Assembly (NCBI GenBank): GCA_934476455.1
Contig: CAKSNY010000001.1
Span: forward strand, 1-64,000
Reading direction: 5' to 3'
Source: an uncultured Clostridia bacterium
GTDB taxonomy: Bacteria > Bacillota > Clostridia > UMGS1883
Length of the DNA stretch: 64,000 nucleotides
The first letter of the stretch is position 1. Each line of letters starts with the position of its first letter. The position numbers and the translations under genes were made by a program. Positions 41,981-50,964 of this stretch are shown one piece after another. A model generated the notes under the pieces. It was not told where the DNA came from. It ran no database searches and worked only from the letters and a program-made list of their open reading frames with translations.

Positions 41981-43973
41981 AAGCGGGAAAAATAAGGCTA
42001 TGATAAGGGCTTTCCTTGTATCGATGCTTTCGGGAATATGTATATTAGCTTGCGGAGGCGTACACCACGCCTCCGCAGCTGACTATGAGTATGATAAAAA
42101 TTTATTAAAGGATGCAACGGTTTTCGGTGACGGTATTGTAGAGGGTGAGGTGCGCTTGCCCGTTGTTACGCTGATTAACGGAGCGCCGGCAAATACACGA
42201 TTATGCGAAGAAATTATTGTAGACGGAAATCTGTTTAATTCGGAGGATACTCCCAAATTCGGAACAAGCAGCAGCAATACCGACGGGGCAATAAGAATTA
42301 AGCTTAATAAAGCGGAAACTGTATCTGTTTTTGTTTTAACAACGCGCAAAGACAAAAACGGTTATGGAATTATTACAGAGCCGGAAAAGCTTACGTTCGG
42401 GTACGGCAATAAAATAGGCGGCTACGGGTTAAACGGGTTTGCTGAAAGAAATATAACGGTAAAATCGCATATGTACGGCAACTGGCAAAGAATTACACTG
42501 ACGCTTGATACCCCTGTCACAGCCGAGGATATCTTAATCGGAGGTATAAAACGCGACCACGATATAAATATTGTGGAAACAGAGCTGTACAAGGCGGGAA
42601 GCGAGGGAAGCGTTTTTTCGTCGGTTTCCGTTGCGGCGCCAAGAAACGGAAAAACGTTTTCTGCCGGAACGAAAAAAATACGTGTTTGCGTAAGTGCATA
42701 CGACGCTATCGGAGCTAAAATTAAAAGCGTGGATTTTTTCGGTGCAGACGGTCGGCTAACAGGCAATGCCGAATACAATCCGAAAAACGAAATGTTTGAA
42801 TATATAATGCGTGTTTCGGCGGGAAATTACGAAATATACGCAAGTGCTGCGGGAGAAAACAATATTAAATATTTAACGGAAAAGATAAGCTTTTCTGTAG
42901 AATATGATGTAAAAATACGGGCAGACGGAAAAGCCCGCTTCAGCCCGAATGAGAGCGTAACCCTGACGGCGGCAGTGCAGGACAGATACAATACCGTTGC
43001 AAAGGTAAGCTTTGAGCATAACGGCGAAATGACGCGGAAAGTAACAGATTACTATGAACATAACGGATATAAATATTATTCATTGACATTGAAAAATGAT
43101 GATTGCCGTGCCGGGGGCTATATACCGTATGCGTATGACAGCTCTAATAATTTGATATGCGAAGCGCAATCGGTTTTTTATTATATTAAAGGGTACAGCA
43201 ATGTTGCGTTTTCAAAAAACGTATCTGCCGTATATGAAGACAGAACTGAAGTAACCGACAGTATTAACAGCCGCGTTTCATCGCTCACCGACGGAAGAAT
43301 TGACGCCTATGAAGGGAAAAACAGCTTTACGGCGTATACAACCGAAGGTGAGAGCATAATTTTTGAAATAAACCTTGAAAATATTTTTGAAATTTCGGAT
43401 ATAATGATTTTTTGCGGTGAAACCGACAAAACAAAAATTGATAACCTGATCGGTATTGTTGATAATGCGGAGGTTTATTACCTTGAAGGAACGCAGTGGA
43501 AAAAAATAAGTGAGGTAACGGACAACAAAATCGGAAATTTAATCATACGTTTCACCAAAGCCGTAAGTACGGATTTACTTAGAATAAAGGTTAGTGCGAA
43601 AAAGCAATTTACAATAAGAGAGGTAATGGTATTTTCACCGCTCCCCATAAGTATGGAGGTGTCGTCCGACAACGAAAAATGCGATATCACTGTTATTAAC
43701 AGCGGTATATTTGATGAAAAATGCAGTGTAATTATTTCAAAATACCGCGAAGGCAAGCTTTACGATGTCGGTATAAATAATATTTTCGTTCGTTCGGCTT
43801 CACTTCTTAGCTCAACGTCGCAATGGGGAAATGACGCTTGCCTTGTTCCGGGTGAATACAGGATAAAAATTACAAGAGAAGAATATGACTGCCTTAAAAT
43901 ATATGTTCTGAGAGATATTGAAACCTTAAAACCGATTGTTAAATCTCAAACGATAGTTTTCAAAGTATATTAA
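41973..43973 (+). CDS. secreted protein with YD-KNLL domain and discoidin-like domain
   Basis: 666 residues from ATG 41973 (or 657 from ATG 42000, each with a weak site). Signal peptide with ILACGGVHHASA, so cleavage at ASA is likely; a lipobox at ILAC is also possible. The first domain (EYDKNLLKDATVF, IIVDGNLFNSED, IRIKLNKAETVSVFVLTTRK, INIVETELYKAG) is the third, more divergent copy of the YD-KNLL domain. An immunoglobulin-like part follows, then an F5/8C domain (~405-540, NVAFSKNVSAVYED to FTIREVMVFS). There is no SLH repeat. It probably binds glycan near the lipoprotein encoded before it. Confidence 0.72.
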   Translation: MTKSGKNKAMIRAFLVSMLSGICILACGGVHHASAADYEYDKNLLKDATVFGDGIVEGEVRLPVVTLINGAPANTRLCEEIIVDGNLFNSEDTPKFGTSSSNTDGAIRIKLNKAETVSVFVLTTRKDKNGYGIITEPEKLTFGYGNKIGGYGLNGFAERNITVKSHMYGNWQRITLTLDTPVTAEDILIGGIKRDHDINIVETELYKAGSEGSVFSSVSVAAPRNGKTFSAGTKKIRVCVSAYDAIGAKIKSVDFFGADGRLTGNAEYNPKNEMFEYIMRVSAGNYEIYASAAGENNIKYLTEKISFSVEYDVKIRADGKARFSPNESVTLTAAVQDRYNTVAKVSFEHNGEMTRKVTDYYEHNGYKYYSLTLKNDDCRAGGYIPYAYDSSNNLICEAQSVFYYIKGYSNVAFSKNVSAVYEDRTEVTDSINSRVSSLTDGRIDAYEGKNSFTAYTTEGESIIFEINLENIFEISDIMIFCGETDKTKIDNLIGIVDNAEVYYLEGTQWKKISEVTDNKIGNLIIRFTKAVSTDLLRIKVSAKKQFTIREVMVFSPLPISMEVSSDNEKCDITVINSGIFDEKCSVIISKYREGKLYDVGINNIFVRSASLLSSTSQWGNDACLVPGEYRIKITREEYDCLKIYVLRDIETLKPIVKSQTIVFKVY

Positions 43974-43986
43974 CGGGGTGAATTAA

Positions 43987-46476
43987 GTGAAAAAACATAT
44001 GCTAAACGGCTTGTGGAAGGCGAGAGGATGTTCGCCGGAGGGAGATATAATTGAGTTTGACGCATCAGTTCCGGGATGTGTGCATACGGATTTAATAAAA
44101 AATAAAAAAATAGAAAATCCTTTGTTGTCGGACAATTCTTTAAAATGCCGTTGGATAGAAAGGTGGACGTGGATATACGAAAGAGCTTTTACAATGAACA
44201 GCATACCGAAAAAATGCTTTATAGAGTTTGAAATGCTGGATGTATACTGCGATATATACCTAAACGGAAAAAAACTTGGATTTTGCGACGATATGTTTTA
44301 CCCGCATATGTTTGATGTTTCCGACATTTTGGTTGAGGGTGAGAACAACATCAGGGTAATATTTTATTCTCCGGTATTGCTTGCCGAAAACAAGCCGAGG
44401 TTAAATGGTGCTTTTACGCGGGAGCGAATGTATACAAGAAGAATACAGTGTACCTACGGCTGGGATTGGGTAGACAGGTTTGTTACATCGGGAATTTGCG
44501 GAAATGTTGCAATAGTAATACCTGCAAGCTGTGAAACAGACGATATTTATGTTCAGACAGTCAGTATTGACAAATACAGCGCACAGGTGAAATTAGAAAT
44601 TAAATTTTCTGGAGAATTTGACGGATGCTTTGGCGTTGTTGAAATTTTTTCTCCTGACAAAACCTTAATTTTTCATCGCAGAGTGCCGATAGCCGAAGAA
44701 AACGTGGCATTTACAGTTGATATAGAAAACCCAAAGCTGTGGTATCCTATAGGCTACGGGAAGCCAAATCTTTACAAAACGGCGGTAGCCGTGGAAACCG
44801 AAAACGGGAAAACCGTATCCTTTGCAGAAACGTCTTTCGGAATAAGAAAAATCAAGGTTTTGCAATCAGAGGACGAAAAGGGAAGCAGCAACCATAAAAA
44901 ATGCATGGAGCTGAAAAAAATATCTTATCTTTCGGGAAAATGTGAAAAAAATGATATGAATACACACTACTTTGGTTTTATTGTAATTGTCAACGATATT
45001 CCCGTAATGTGCAAGGGCGCAAATTGGGTTCCGTGCGAACCGTTTGTTTCGGAAGAAACCGAAGAAAAAATAAGTGCATTGTTAAAGCTTTCACACGATG
45101 CCGGGATGAATTTAATACGTGTTTGGGGCGGCGGCATTTTTGAAAGGGAGCATTTTTATAATGAATGTGACAGACTTGGAATAATGGTATGTCAGGATTT
45201 TCTTATGGCATGCGGAAGCTACCCCGAAAACGATGCGAAATTTTGCGAAAATATGAAAAAAGAGGCAGAATATATAACTGTCAGACTGCGAAATCATCCA
45301 AGCCTTATTTGGTGGTCGGGCGATAACGAAAATGCAGCAGACAGCAGTGACAATATGACAAAATATCCGGGGCGGTACATTGTAAGAAAAATTATCGAAC
45401 CGATTGTAAGAAAAAACGACTCGGGACGGTATTTTTTCCCTTCAAGTCCGTTCGGCGGTATTCCTTACGGGTCGGTAACGGCAGGCACAACGCATAACAC
45501 AAAATTTCTTATTCCTAAATTTAAATATTTTATGGAAACCGATATGAGGGACTATCAACAAAGATTTTCGGAGGGATTGTCAAGATTTGGTGTTGAGGAG
45601 CCAATACTCGGAGCACCGTCGCTGTGCACGGTCGAAAAATTTATTACGGGAAAAAAGCTTGATAATAACAGCGAAGAAATATGGCGTTTTCACACAAAGA
45701 ATAACGGTGACGCATTTAAAACATTTGAAATATATGACTGTATGATTGAAGGAGCACGGAAGCTTTTCGGCAAATTTACGGGGGTTTCGGATAAGCTTTT
45801 AAAAATGCAGTATCTTCAATACGAGTGGGTTAGGATATCAATGGAAAGCTACAGACGGAACAAATGGTTTTCATCGGGAATACTTTACTGGATGTTAAAC
45901 GATTGCTGGCCGGCATTCGGGTGGGCGTTAATTGATTACAACTGCATTCCGAAAGCGGGATGGTATGCCTTTAAGCGTTCCGCAAAGGGCGTAATCGCAT
46001 CAATTTCCGAAAAAGACAATTATCTGCAAATACATATATGTAACGACAGTGCAGAGCCGAAAAAGGGGCAGCTTAAAATTTATCGTGTGAAAGATGATGT
46101 GAAAAAAGTTTCTGAGCTTGACTTTACACAGAAAGCAAACACATCGGAAATTGTATATAAGCTTGGTATTACCGAGGATGATAAAAATGACGTATGGATT
46201 TGTGACGTAAACGGCAAAAGCATAAATGACAGAGCAATGTGGTTTTCCGCACGACCGCAGGACATTAAGTTTAAAAAGCCTAAAATCAGCATTTTGCGAC
46301 AAACGGATGACAGCATCACCCTTGCAGCAAAAACATATGTGCATGCTGTCAGGCTTGAGGCGGAGGCTGTGTTTGACGACAATTATTTTACAATGCTTCC
46401 CGGCGAAGAAAGGACAATACATTTTAAAACCCAAGCAGACGAATGTACCGTAAAGGTAGATGCGTTGTATGTGTGA
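43987..46476 (+). CDS. GH2 beta-mannosidase-like glycosidase
   Basis: 829 residues, no signal peptide. N-terminal jelly roll (LNGLWKARGCSPEGD, WTWIYERAF), then YGWDWVDRFVTSGICGNV, typical of beta-mannosidase-type GH2, an immunoglobulin-like middle and a catalytic barrel (WVPCEPFVSE, NLIRVWGGGIFEREHFYNEC). The acid/base Glu is in WWSGDNEN near 445, where Ser replaces the usual WCGNNEN residues. The nucleophile region reads GVEEPILGAPSL near 540 instead of SEFGFQS; a Glu is present but the setting differs. It probably cleaves imported beta-mannosides or a related sugar. GTG 43987 has GGGGTG 6 bases upstream. Confidence 0.85.
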   Translation: MKKHMLNGLWKARGCSPEGDIIEFDASVPGCVHTDLIKNKKIENPLLSDNSLKCRWIERWTWIYERAFTMNSIPKKCFIEFEMLDVYCDIYLNGKKLGFCDDMFYPHMFDVSDILVEGENNIRVIFYSPVLLAENKPRLNGAFTRERMYTRRIQCTYGWDWVDRFVTSGICGNVAIVIPASCETDDIYVQTVSIDKYSAQVKLEIKFSGEFDGCFGVVEIFSPDKTLIFHRRVPIAEENVAFTVDIENPKLWYPIGYGKPNLYKTAVAVETENGKTVSFAETSFGIRKIKVLQSEDEKGSSNHKKCMELKKISYLSGKCEKNDMNTHYFGFIVIVNDIPVMCKGANWVPCEPFVSEETEEKISALLKLSHDAGMNLIRVWGGGIFEREHFYNECDRLGIMVCQDFLMACGSYPENDAKFCENMKKEAEYITVRLRNHPSLIWWSGDNENAADSSDNMTKYPGRYIVRKIIEPIVRKNDSGRYFFPSSPFGGIPYGSVTAGTTHNTKFLIPKFKYFMETDMRDYQQRFSEGLSRFGVEEPILGAPSLCTVEKFITGKKLDNNSEEIWRFHTKNNGDAFKTFEIYDCMIEGARKLFGKFTGVSDKLLKMQYLQYEWVRISMESYRRNKWFSSGILYWMLNDCWPAFGWALIDYNCIPKAGWYAFKRSAKGVIASISEKDNYLQIHICNDSAEPKKGQLKIYRVKDDVKKVSELDFTQKANTSEIVYKLGITEDDKNDVWICDVNGKSINDRAMWFSARPQDIKFKKPKISILRQTDDSITLAAKTYVHAVRLEAEAVFDDNYFTMLPGEERTIHFKTQADECTVKVDALYV

Positions 46477-46509
46477 GATAAAAAACAGGAAAAATGAGGT
46501 GCTTAATAT

Positions 46510-48522
46510 ATGTGGTTTAAAAACAGCTTTCGCAGGCATTTATGTGATATGCATATAGATGATTGGAATGAAGAATTTTTGTCGAAATTTTCGCCTGAGG
46601 AATATTTGGAAAATCTAAAAAAAGCAAAAGTTAATAATGCTATGCTTTATTTTCAGTCACATGTCGGGCTTTGTTATTATCCGACCAAATCGGGGAAAAT
46701 ACATAATGCATTTGTCGGACGTGAGGATATGATGAAGCGGCTTGCACATATGTGCCGAAAAAACAACATAGCAGTAACAGGGTATTACAGCCTTGTATAT
46801 AACAATTGGGCGTACAATGCACATCCGGAGTGGAGGATACGTTCAGACGAGGACGAAATAAAGCTTGATTTTGCATCTGAAAAAGTAAGCCGTTACGGTC
46901 GGTGCTGTCCCAACAATCCCGGATATAGGAGGTTTGTGTCAGTGCAGCTGAAAGAAATAGCCGATTATTTTGAATTTGACGGTATGTTTTTTGATATGCT
47001 TTTTTGGCCGAAGCTTTGTGTGTGTGAATACTGCCGCGCACGTTTTAAAAACGAAACGGGCTGCGACCTTCCCAAAGCCGTGGACGAATGGGACAACCCC
47101 ATGTGGCTGTTGCATCTTCGGAAACGCCGCGAATGGATGGGAGATTTTGCACAATCGGTATCGGATGAAATGAAAAGCTATGCACCGGGAATAAGCGTTG
47201 AGCATAATGTCGCAAATGCGGTTGTGCCGCAGCCCAAGCTTGCATGTGCGGAGGAAGTAATAAATGCGTGTGATTATGCCGGCGGCGATCTTTACGGAGG
47301 TTTGCTCAGACAATCATTTGCGTGCAAATTCTACAGAAATATAACTAAAAATCAACCGTTTGAATATATGTTTTCGCGCTGCGAACCAAATCTTACAAAA
47401 CATACCGTTACGAAATCACTTGCGGCAACCGAAAGTTCGAATTTTCTTACGTTAGCACACCATGGGGCTACGCTTGTTATAGATGCAATAGATCCTGTGG
47501 GAACACTTGATAAACGTGTATATGAAAGAGTGGGAGCAGCGTTTGAAAAATCAATCCCGTATGAAAAATATATTAAGGGAGAAATGATAGAGGATGTTGG
47601 TATATACTACACCCTTAAAAGCAAATTTAATGCGCATGGAGAACAATACACCAATTTCACTGGCGCAACAAACACTGTTAAACTGATGATAAACAATAAT
47701 ATATGCTGTGGTGTTACCGGCGGGTATCACGATATAAATACGTACAACCTCTTGATTGCGCCTTGCCTTACAGAGGAGGATAGGTACGATTACGACAGAA
47801 TTGAAACCTATGTTCAAAACGGAGGAAATTTGTATATAAGCGGCGGTGATTGTTTAGGACTTATAAAAAAGTTTTTTGGTGCAGAAATTACCAAAAGAAC
47901 GCGGGAGACTGTGGTTTACATAGCGCCAACTGCCAGGGCTGAAAAGTCATTCGGATGGTTTAACGGTGATTATCCGCTGCATTTTGACGCAGCCGCACCG
48001 GTTGCAAAAGGAATTGACACGGAATGTGTGCTTGCAGCGCTCACGCTTCCGTATACACCGCAGGATACAGACAAATTTGCTTCAATACATTCAAATCCGC
48101 CGGGGATAAAGACGGATATTCCCGCAGTTGCATTAAAAAAATACGGAAAGGGAAAAGTGCTTTGGTCTGCCCTTCCAATTGAAAGCATGGAAAAACCGTA
48201 CCAATATGGGAAAGTTTTTTTGTCTTTATTACGCGAATTTTTAGACTTGGAGCAAACAATATCTTCAAGCGCGCCGCAGGATGTTGAAATAGTAGCATTT
48301 AAAGACGAAGGCGAAATAACGGTTTCATCCGTACAACTGTGCGAGGGCGAGGCGGCGCACAAGGTAGAAATGTTTGATATATCTGTAAAGACTGATAAAA
48401 TGCCGAAAAGGGTTTTGAAACTTCCTAATGAAACGGAATGTAAATTTAAATATGAGAACGGAACGATTACGCTGAAAACAGATGATTTAAACATATTCGA
48501 TATGAAGAAAATAATACTATAA
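46510..48522 (+). CDS. putative glycoside hydrolase, GH29/GH151-like (GHL6 group)
   Basis: 670 residues, no signal peptide. The first ~330 residues look like a TIM barrel: MLYFQSHVGLCYYPTKSG, CRKNNIAVTGYYSLVYNNWA, RRFVSVQLKEIADYFEFDGMFFDML and the paired-cysteine CVCEYCRARF. A beta-galactosidase-trimerisation-like domain follows (IEDVGIYYTLKSKFN, YDRIETYVQNGGNLYISGGD). Proteins of this build are annotated as alpha-L-fucosidases (GH151) or hypothetical glycosyl hydrolases; the substrate is not certain. GAGGTGC lies before the ATG, 33 bases after the GH2 gene. Probably a cytoplasmic oligomer-processing enzyme. Confidence 0.65.
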   Translation: MWFKNSFRRHLCDMHIDDWNEEFLSKFSPEEYLENLKKAKVNNAMLYFQSHVGLCYYPTKSGKIHNAFVGREDMMKRLAHMCRKNNIAVTGYYSLVYNNWAYNAHPEWRIRSDEDEIKLDFASEKVSRYGRCCPNNPGYRRFVSVQLKEIADYFEFDGMFFDMLFWPKLCVCEYCRARFKNETGCDLPKAVDEWDNPMWLLHLRKRREWMGDFAQSVSDEMKSYAPGISVEHNVANAVVPQPKLACAEEVINACDYAGGDLYGGLLRQSFACKFYRNITKNQPFEYMFSRCEPNLTKHTVTKSLAATESSNFLTLAHHGATLVIDAIDPVGTLDKRVYERVGAAFEKSIPYEKYIKGEMIEDVGIYYTLKSKFNAHGEQYTNFTGATNTVKLMINNNICCGVTGGYHDINTYNLLIAPCLTEEDRYDYDRIETYVQNGGNLYISGGDCLGLIKKFFGAEITKRTRETVVYIAPTARAEKSFGWFNGDYPLHFDAAAPVAKGIDTECVLAALTLPYTPQDTDKFASIHSNPPGIKTDIPAVALKKYGKGKVLWSALPIESMEKPYQYGKVFLSLLREFLDLEQTISSSAPQDVEIVAFKDEGEITVSSVQLCEGEAAHKVEMFDISVKTDKMPKRVLKLPNETECKFKYENGTITLKTDDLNIFDMKKIIL

Positions 48523-48540
48523 AAGGGAGGAAGAATTTTT

Positions 48541-49740
48541 ATGTCAACAGCAAAAAAATTACTTGAAGAGGGCGGCGGTATATACCGCCTTGCACCCACA
48601 TGGGTGCCGAGGGCGTTTTGCCGCCCGGCAAAAAGAATAAAACTGCATCCCGACGACTATTACGTTTTGGGACAGCAAAGAGGAGGAATCGATGAAAGAT
48701 GGTTTTCATCAACAACACACGCAGATAACGGACCGCAAACGCCTGAGGACGAGGGTCTTAGCTACATAGTGTCAAAGGACGGCAGCGAAAAGGTTTTGCT
48801 GCGTGATGCGGTTAAGGAGCTTGGCGCAGAGGTCGTAGGTGAAAGCATATGGAACAAATATCATAAATGGCCTATGTTTTCAAAATTCTTTGATAACCTC
48901 GGACCGCTTCCGCATCATATACATCACCGCGAGCAGCACGCAAGGCGTGTGGGCGAGGCAGGAAAGCCCGAGATGTATTTTTTTCCGTCACAGGTAAATA
49001 ACTATGAGGGTGAATTCGGATATACGTTTTTCGGATTGAAGCCCGAAACCACAAAGGAACAGGTTAAAAAATGCCTTGAGAACTTTACCAAGGGCGACAA
49101 CCACCTTCTTGACCTGTCGCAGGCGTATAAAATAACGCTTGATACAGGCTGGGACGTTCCTCCGGGGGTGCTGCACGCTCCGGCAAGCCTCTGCACCTAT
49201 GAGCCGCAGTTTGCAAGCGACGTATACGCTATGTATCAATCGGTTTTATACGGCGGACACTGTGTTTCGGAGGATTTGCTGTGGAAAAACTGCCCCGAGG
49301 AGGAAATAGGCAATTTCGACTATCTTGTAGAGGTAATAGACTGGGATAAGAACGTAGACCCGAAATTCAGCGAAAACAGGTTTATGGCGCCAAAGGTAAC
49401 AGCACAAAACGATGACTACACAGAGGAATGGATTTGCTATAGGTGCGAAACCGTTTGCGCGAAAAGGCTTACGGTAAACCCGGGAAAGACTGCCGTTATA
49501 AAGGATAAAGCCGCATACGGAATGATTCTTTTACAGGGTAAAGGAAAAATGGGTGCCTGGGATATAGAAACACCTACGCTTATACGCTACGGCGAGCTTA
49601 CAAATGACGAGTTTTTTGTTACTGAAAAAGCTGCAAACGGCGGGGTTAAGATTATAAACACGTCAAAAACGGAGCCCATTGTAATGCTTAAGCATTTTGC
49701 GGAAAACCCCGAGCTTTCCGAGGTGCTGTGCAATGAATAA
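48541..49740 (+). CDS. mannose-6-phosphate isomerase-like cupin
   Basis: 399 residues. A type I phosphomannose-isomerase-like cupin core carries the metal ligands HIHHREQHA (~123-131), Glu in KPEMYFFPSQ (~141) and the later loop GWDVPPGVLHAPAS (~205-218). The length is greater than that of short type I isomerases, and the N-terminal WVPRAFCRPAKRIKLHPDDYY is not typical, so the substrate may differ from mannose 6-phosphate. It would interconvert aldose and ketose sugars released by the upstream glycosidases. GGGAGG precedes the ATG; the end overlaps the next gene by 8 bases. Confidence 0.72.
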   Translation: MSTAKKLLEEGGGIYRLAPTWVPRAFCRPAKRIKLHPDDYYVLGQQRGGIDERWFSSTTHADNGPQTPEDEGLSYIVSKDGSEKVLLRDAVKELGAEVVGESIWNKYHKWPMFSKFFDNLGPLPHHIHHREQHARRVGEAGKPEMYFFPSQVNNYEGEFGYTFFGLKPETTKEQVKKCLENFTKGDNHLLDLSQAYKITLDTGWDVPPGVLHAPASLCTYEPQFASDVYAMYQSVLYGGHCVSEDLLWKNCPEEEIGNFDYLVEVIDWDKNVDPKFSENRFMAPKVTAQNDDYTEEWICYRCETVCAKRLTVNPGKTAVIKDKAAYGMILLQGKGKMGAWDIETPTLIRYGELTNDEFFVTEKAANGGVKIINTSKTEPIVMLKHFAENPELSEVLCNE

Positions 49741-50698
49741 ATATATAGGGCATCCCTCACAGCTGTGCGGCGTGCGGGAGATGCGCCTTACGGGCGGAAA
49801 GGCGGACGGTATGCGTGTGCTTGAGGTATACAATGCGTCAAAGCTGAGATTTACCGTTTCGCTTGACCGCGGCGGAGATATACCGTATTTGTTTTTCAGT
49901 TCAAAGTCAATGGCATATATCGCCCCGTGCGGTATGGTTTCACCGCAGTTTTACGATAAAGAGGGGACAGGCTTTTTAAAATCGTTTACGGCGGGATTTC
50001 TTACAACCTGCGGGCTTACCGCAGCGGGGAATCCGTGCAGCGATAACGGAGAGCAGCTGCCGCTTCACGGTACGGTTTCGCATACGCCGTGTGAAAAGCA
50101 TTCGTATGATATTGATGATGAAAATATAACCGTAAAGATAAAGGTGCGTGATGCGTCTTTGTTTTCACATAAGCTTATGCTTGAGAGAACGTATATCTGC
50201 GGTGTAAACCGCGACAGACTTGTAATAAAGGATAAAATATCAAATATCGGCAGTGAGGAAACACCGTATATGATTTTATATCATTGTAATTTCGGCTATC
50301 CGCTGCTTTGCGAAAATGCTGTATTGGAAATAAACTCAAGCAAAATAACGCCGAGAAATGAGCACGCAAAAAAAGATTTAGGGGCGTGGAACAAGCTTGT
50401 AAAACCACAAAAGGGGTTTGTTGAACAGTGCTACTATCACGAATTTACTAAAAAGCCGCATATATCTCTTACAAATTCCGAGATAGGCGTAAAAATGACA
50501 ATGACATATTCAAAAGAAAGCCTGAACTGCTTTACACAGTGGAAAATGCTTGGCGAGTACGAATATGTGACAGGACTTGAACCGGGAAATTGCCTTCCCG
50601 ACGGGCGGGATATTATGCGGAAAAAGGGTATGCTGAAATTTTTGCAGCCGGCTATGTCGGCGGAAAATCGATTGTGTTTTGAATTTGAGAATATATAG
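49733..50698 (+). CDS. aldose-1-epimerase-like protein (DUF4432)
   Basis: 321 residues of a galactose-mutarotase-like beta-sandwich: FTVSLDRGGDIPYLFFSSKSMAYIAP, FTAGFLTTCGLTAAG, LPLHGTVSHTP (His near the family's substrate site) and YMILYHCNFGYPLL. DUF4432 proteins are thought to interconvert sugar anomers. ATG 49733 overlaps the stop of the isomerase-like gene and is preceded by GAGG; the open frame upstream to 49697 is a shadow. It is the last gene of the operon; its TAG is inside the hairpin that follows. Confidence 0.82.
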   Translation: MNKYIGHPSQLCGVREMRLTGGKADGMRVLEVYNASKLRFTVSLDRGGDIPYLFFSSKSMAYIAPCGMVSPQFYDKEGTGFLKSFTAGFLTTCGLTAAGNPCSDNGEQLPLHGTVSHTPCEKHSYDIDDENITVKIKVRDASLFSHKLMLERTYICGVNRDRLVIKDKISNIGSEETPYMILYHCNFGYPLLCENAVLEINSSKITPRNEHAKKDLGAWNKLVKPQKGFVEQCYYHEFTKKPHISLTNSEIGVKMTMTYSKESLNCFTQWKMLGEYEYVTGLEPGNCLPDGRDIMRKKGMLKFLQPAMSAENRLCFEFENI

Positions 50699-50759
50699 AG
50701 CCTATAAAAAGGTTGGGATGAAATTTATTATTTCGTTCCAACCTTTTTATAGGCTCTAT
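50695..50759. terminator. 65-nt near-perfect palindrome covering the stop codon
   Basis: The 22 bases starting ATAGAGCCTATAAAAAGG pair perfectly with 50738-50759, and the stem continues with wobble pairs to a short A/T loop near 50722-50728. It includes the TAG stop at 50696-50698. No T run follows outside the stem, but T5 lies in the right arm. It separates the two glycan operons and probably ends the first one, in either direction. Confidence 0.6.
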
Positions 50760-50873
50760 CATATATGTAGGAACGTGCAGCCGGCAATGCCGAGAAAATT
50801 TTACTAAAGCAATTAAACAGGCATTTTTCTTAAACTTGTCATAAAAATAAAGCGAAAGTCTTAATTCTGTCAA

Positions 50874-50902
50874 TTGAAATATTGTAATTATGGGATTAAA
50901 AT
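50874..50902 (+). promoter_or_regulatory. sigma-A promoter for the second glycan operon
   Basis: TTGAAA (50874-50879), 17-base spacer, TAAAAT (50897-50902). The 62-base leader ends in TGAGGAGG before ATG 50965. The stretch 50760-50873 holds nothing else that I can see. Confidence 0.7.
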
Positions 50903-50964
50903 TATTTTGTAAGTGCCATATAGATGCGGCACTGAAAAGAAAGCAATTATTGAGGAGGATTATT

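Noticed and set aside
41973..42060. Lipobox in the secreted discoidin protein (ILAC)
   Set aside because: Leu at -2 is unusual and a standard cleavage site (ASA) follows closely, so a lipoprotein call is not secure.
46000..46539. 179-codon minus-strand frame over the GH2 C-terminus
   Set aside because: Antisense of a well-supported gene; no domain or ribosome-binding site.
47970..48599. 209-codon minus-strand frame opposite the GH29/151-like gene
   Set aside because: Serine/phenylalanine-rich shadow spanning the boundary of two real plus-strand genes.
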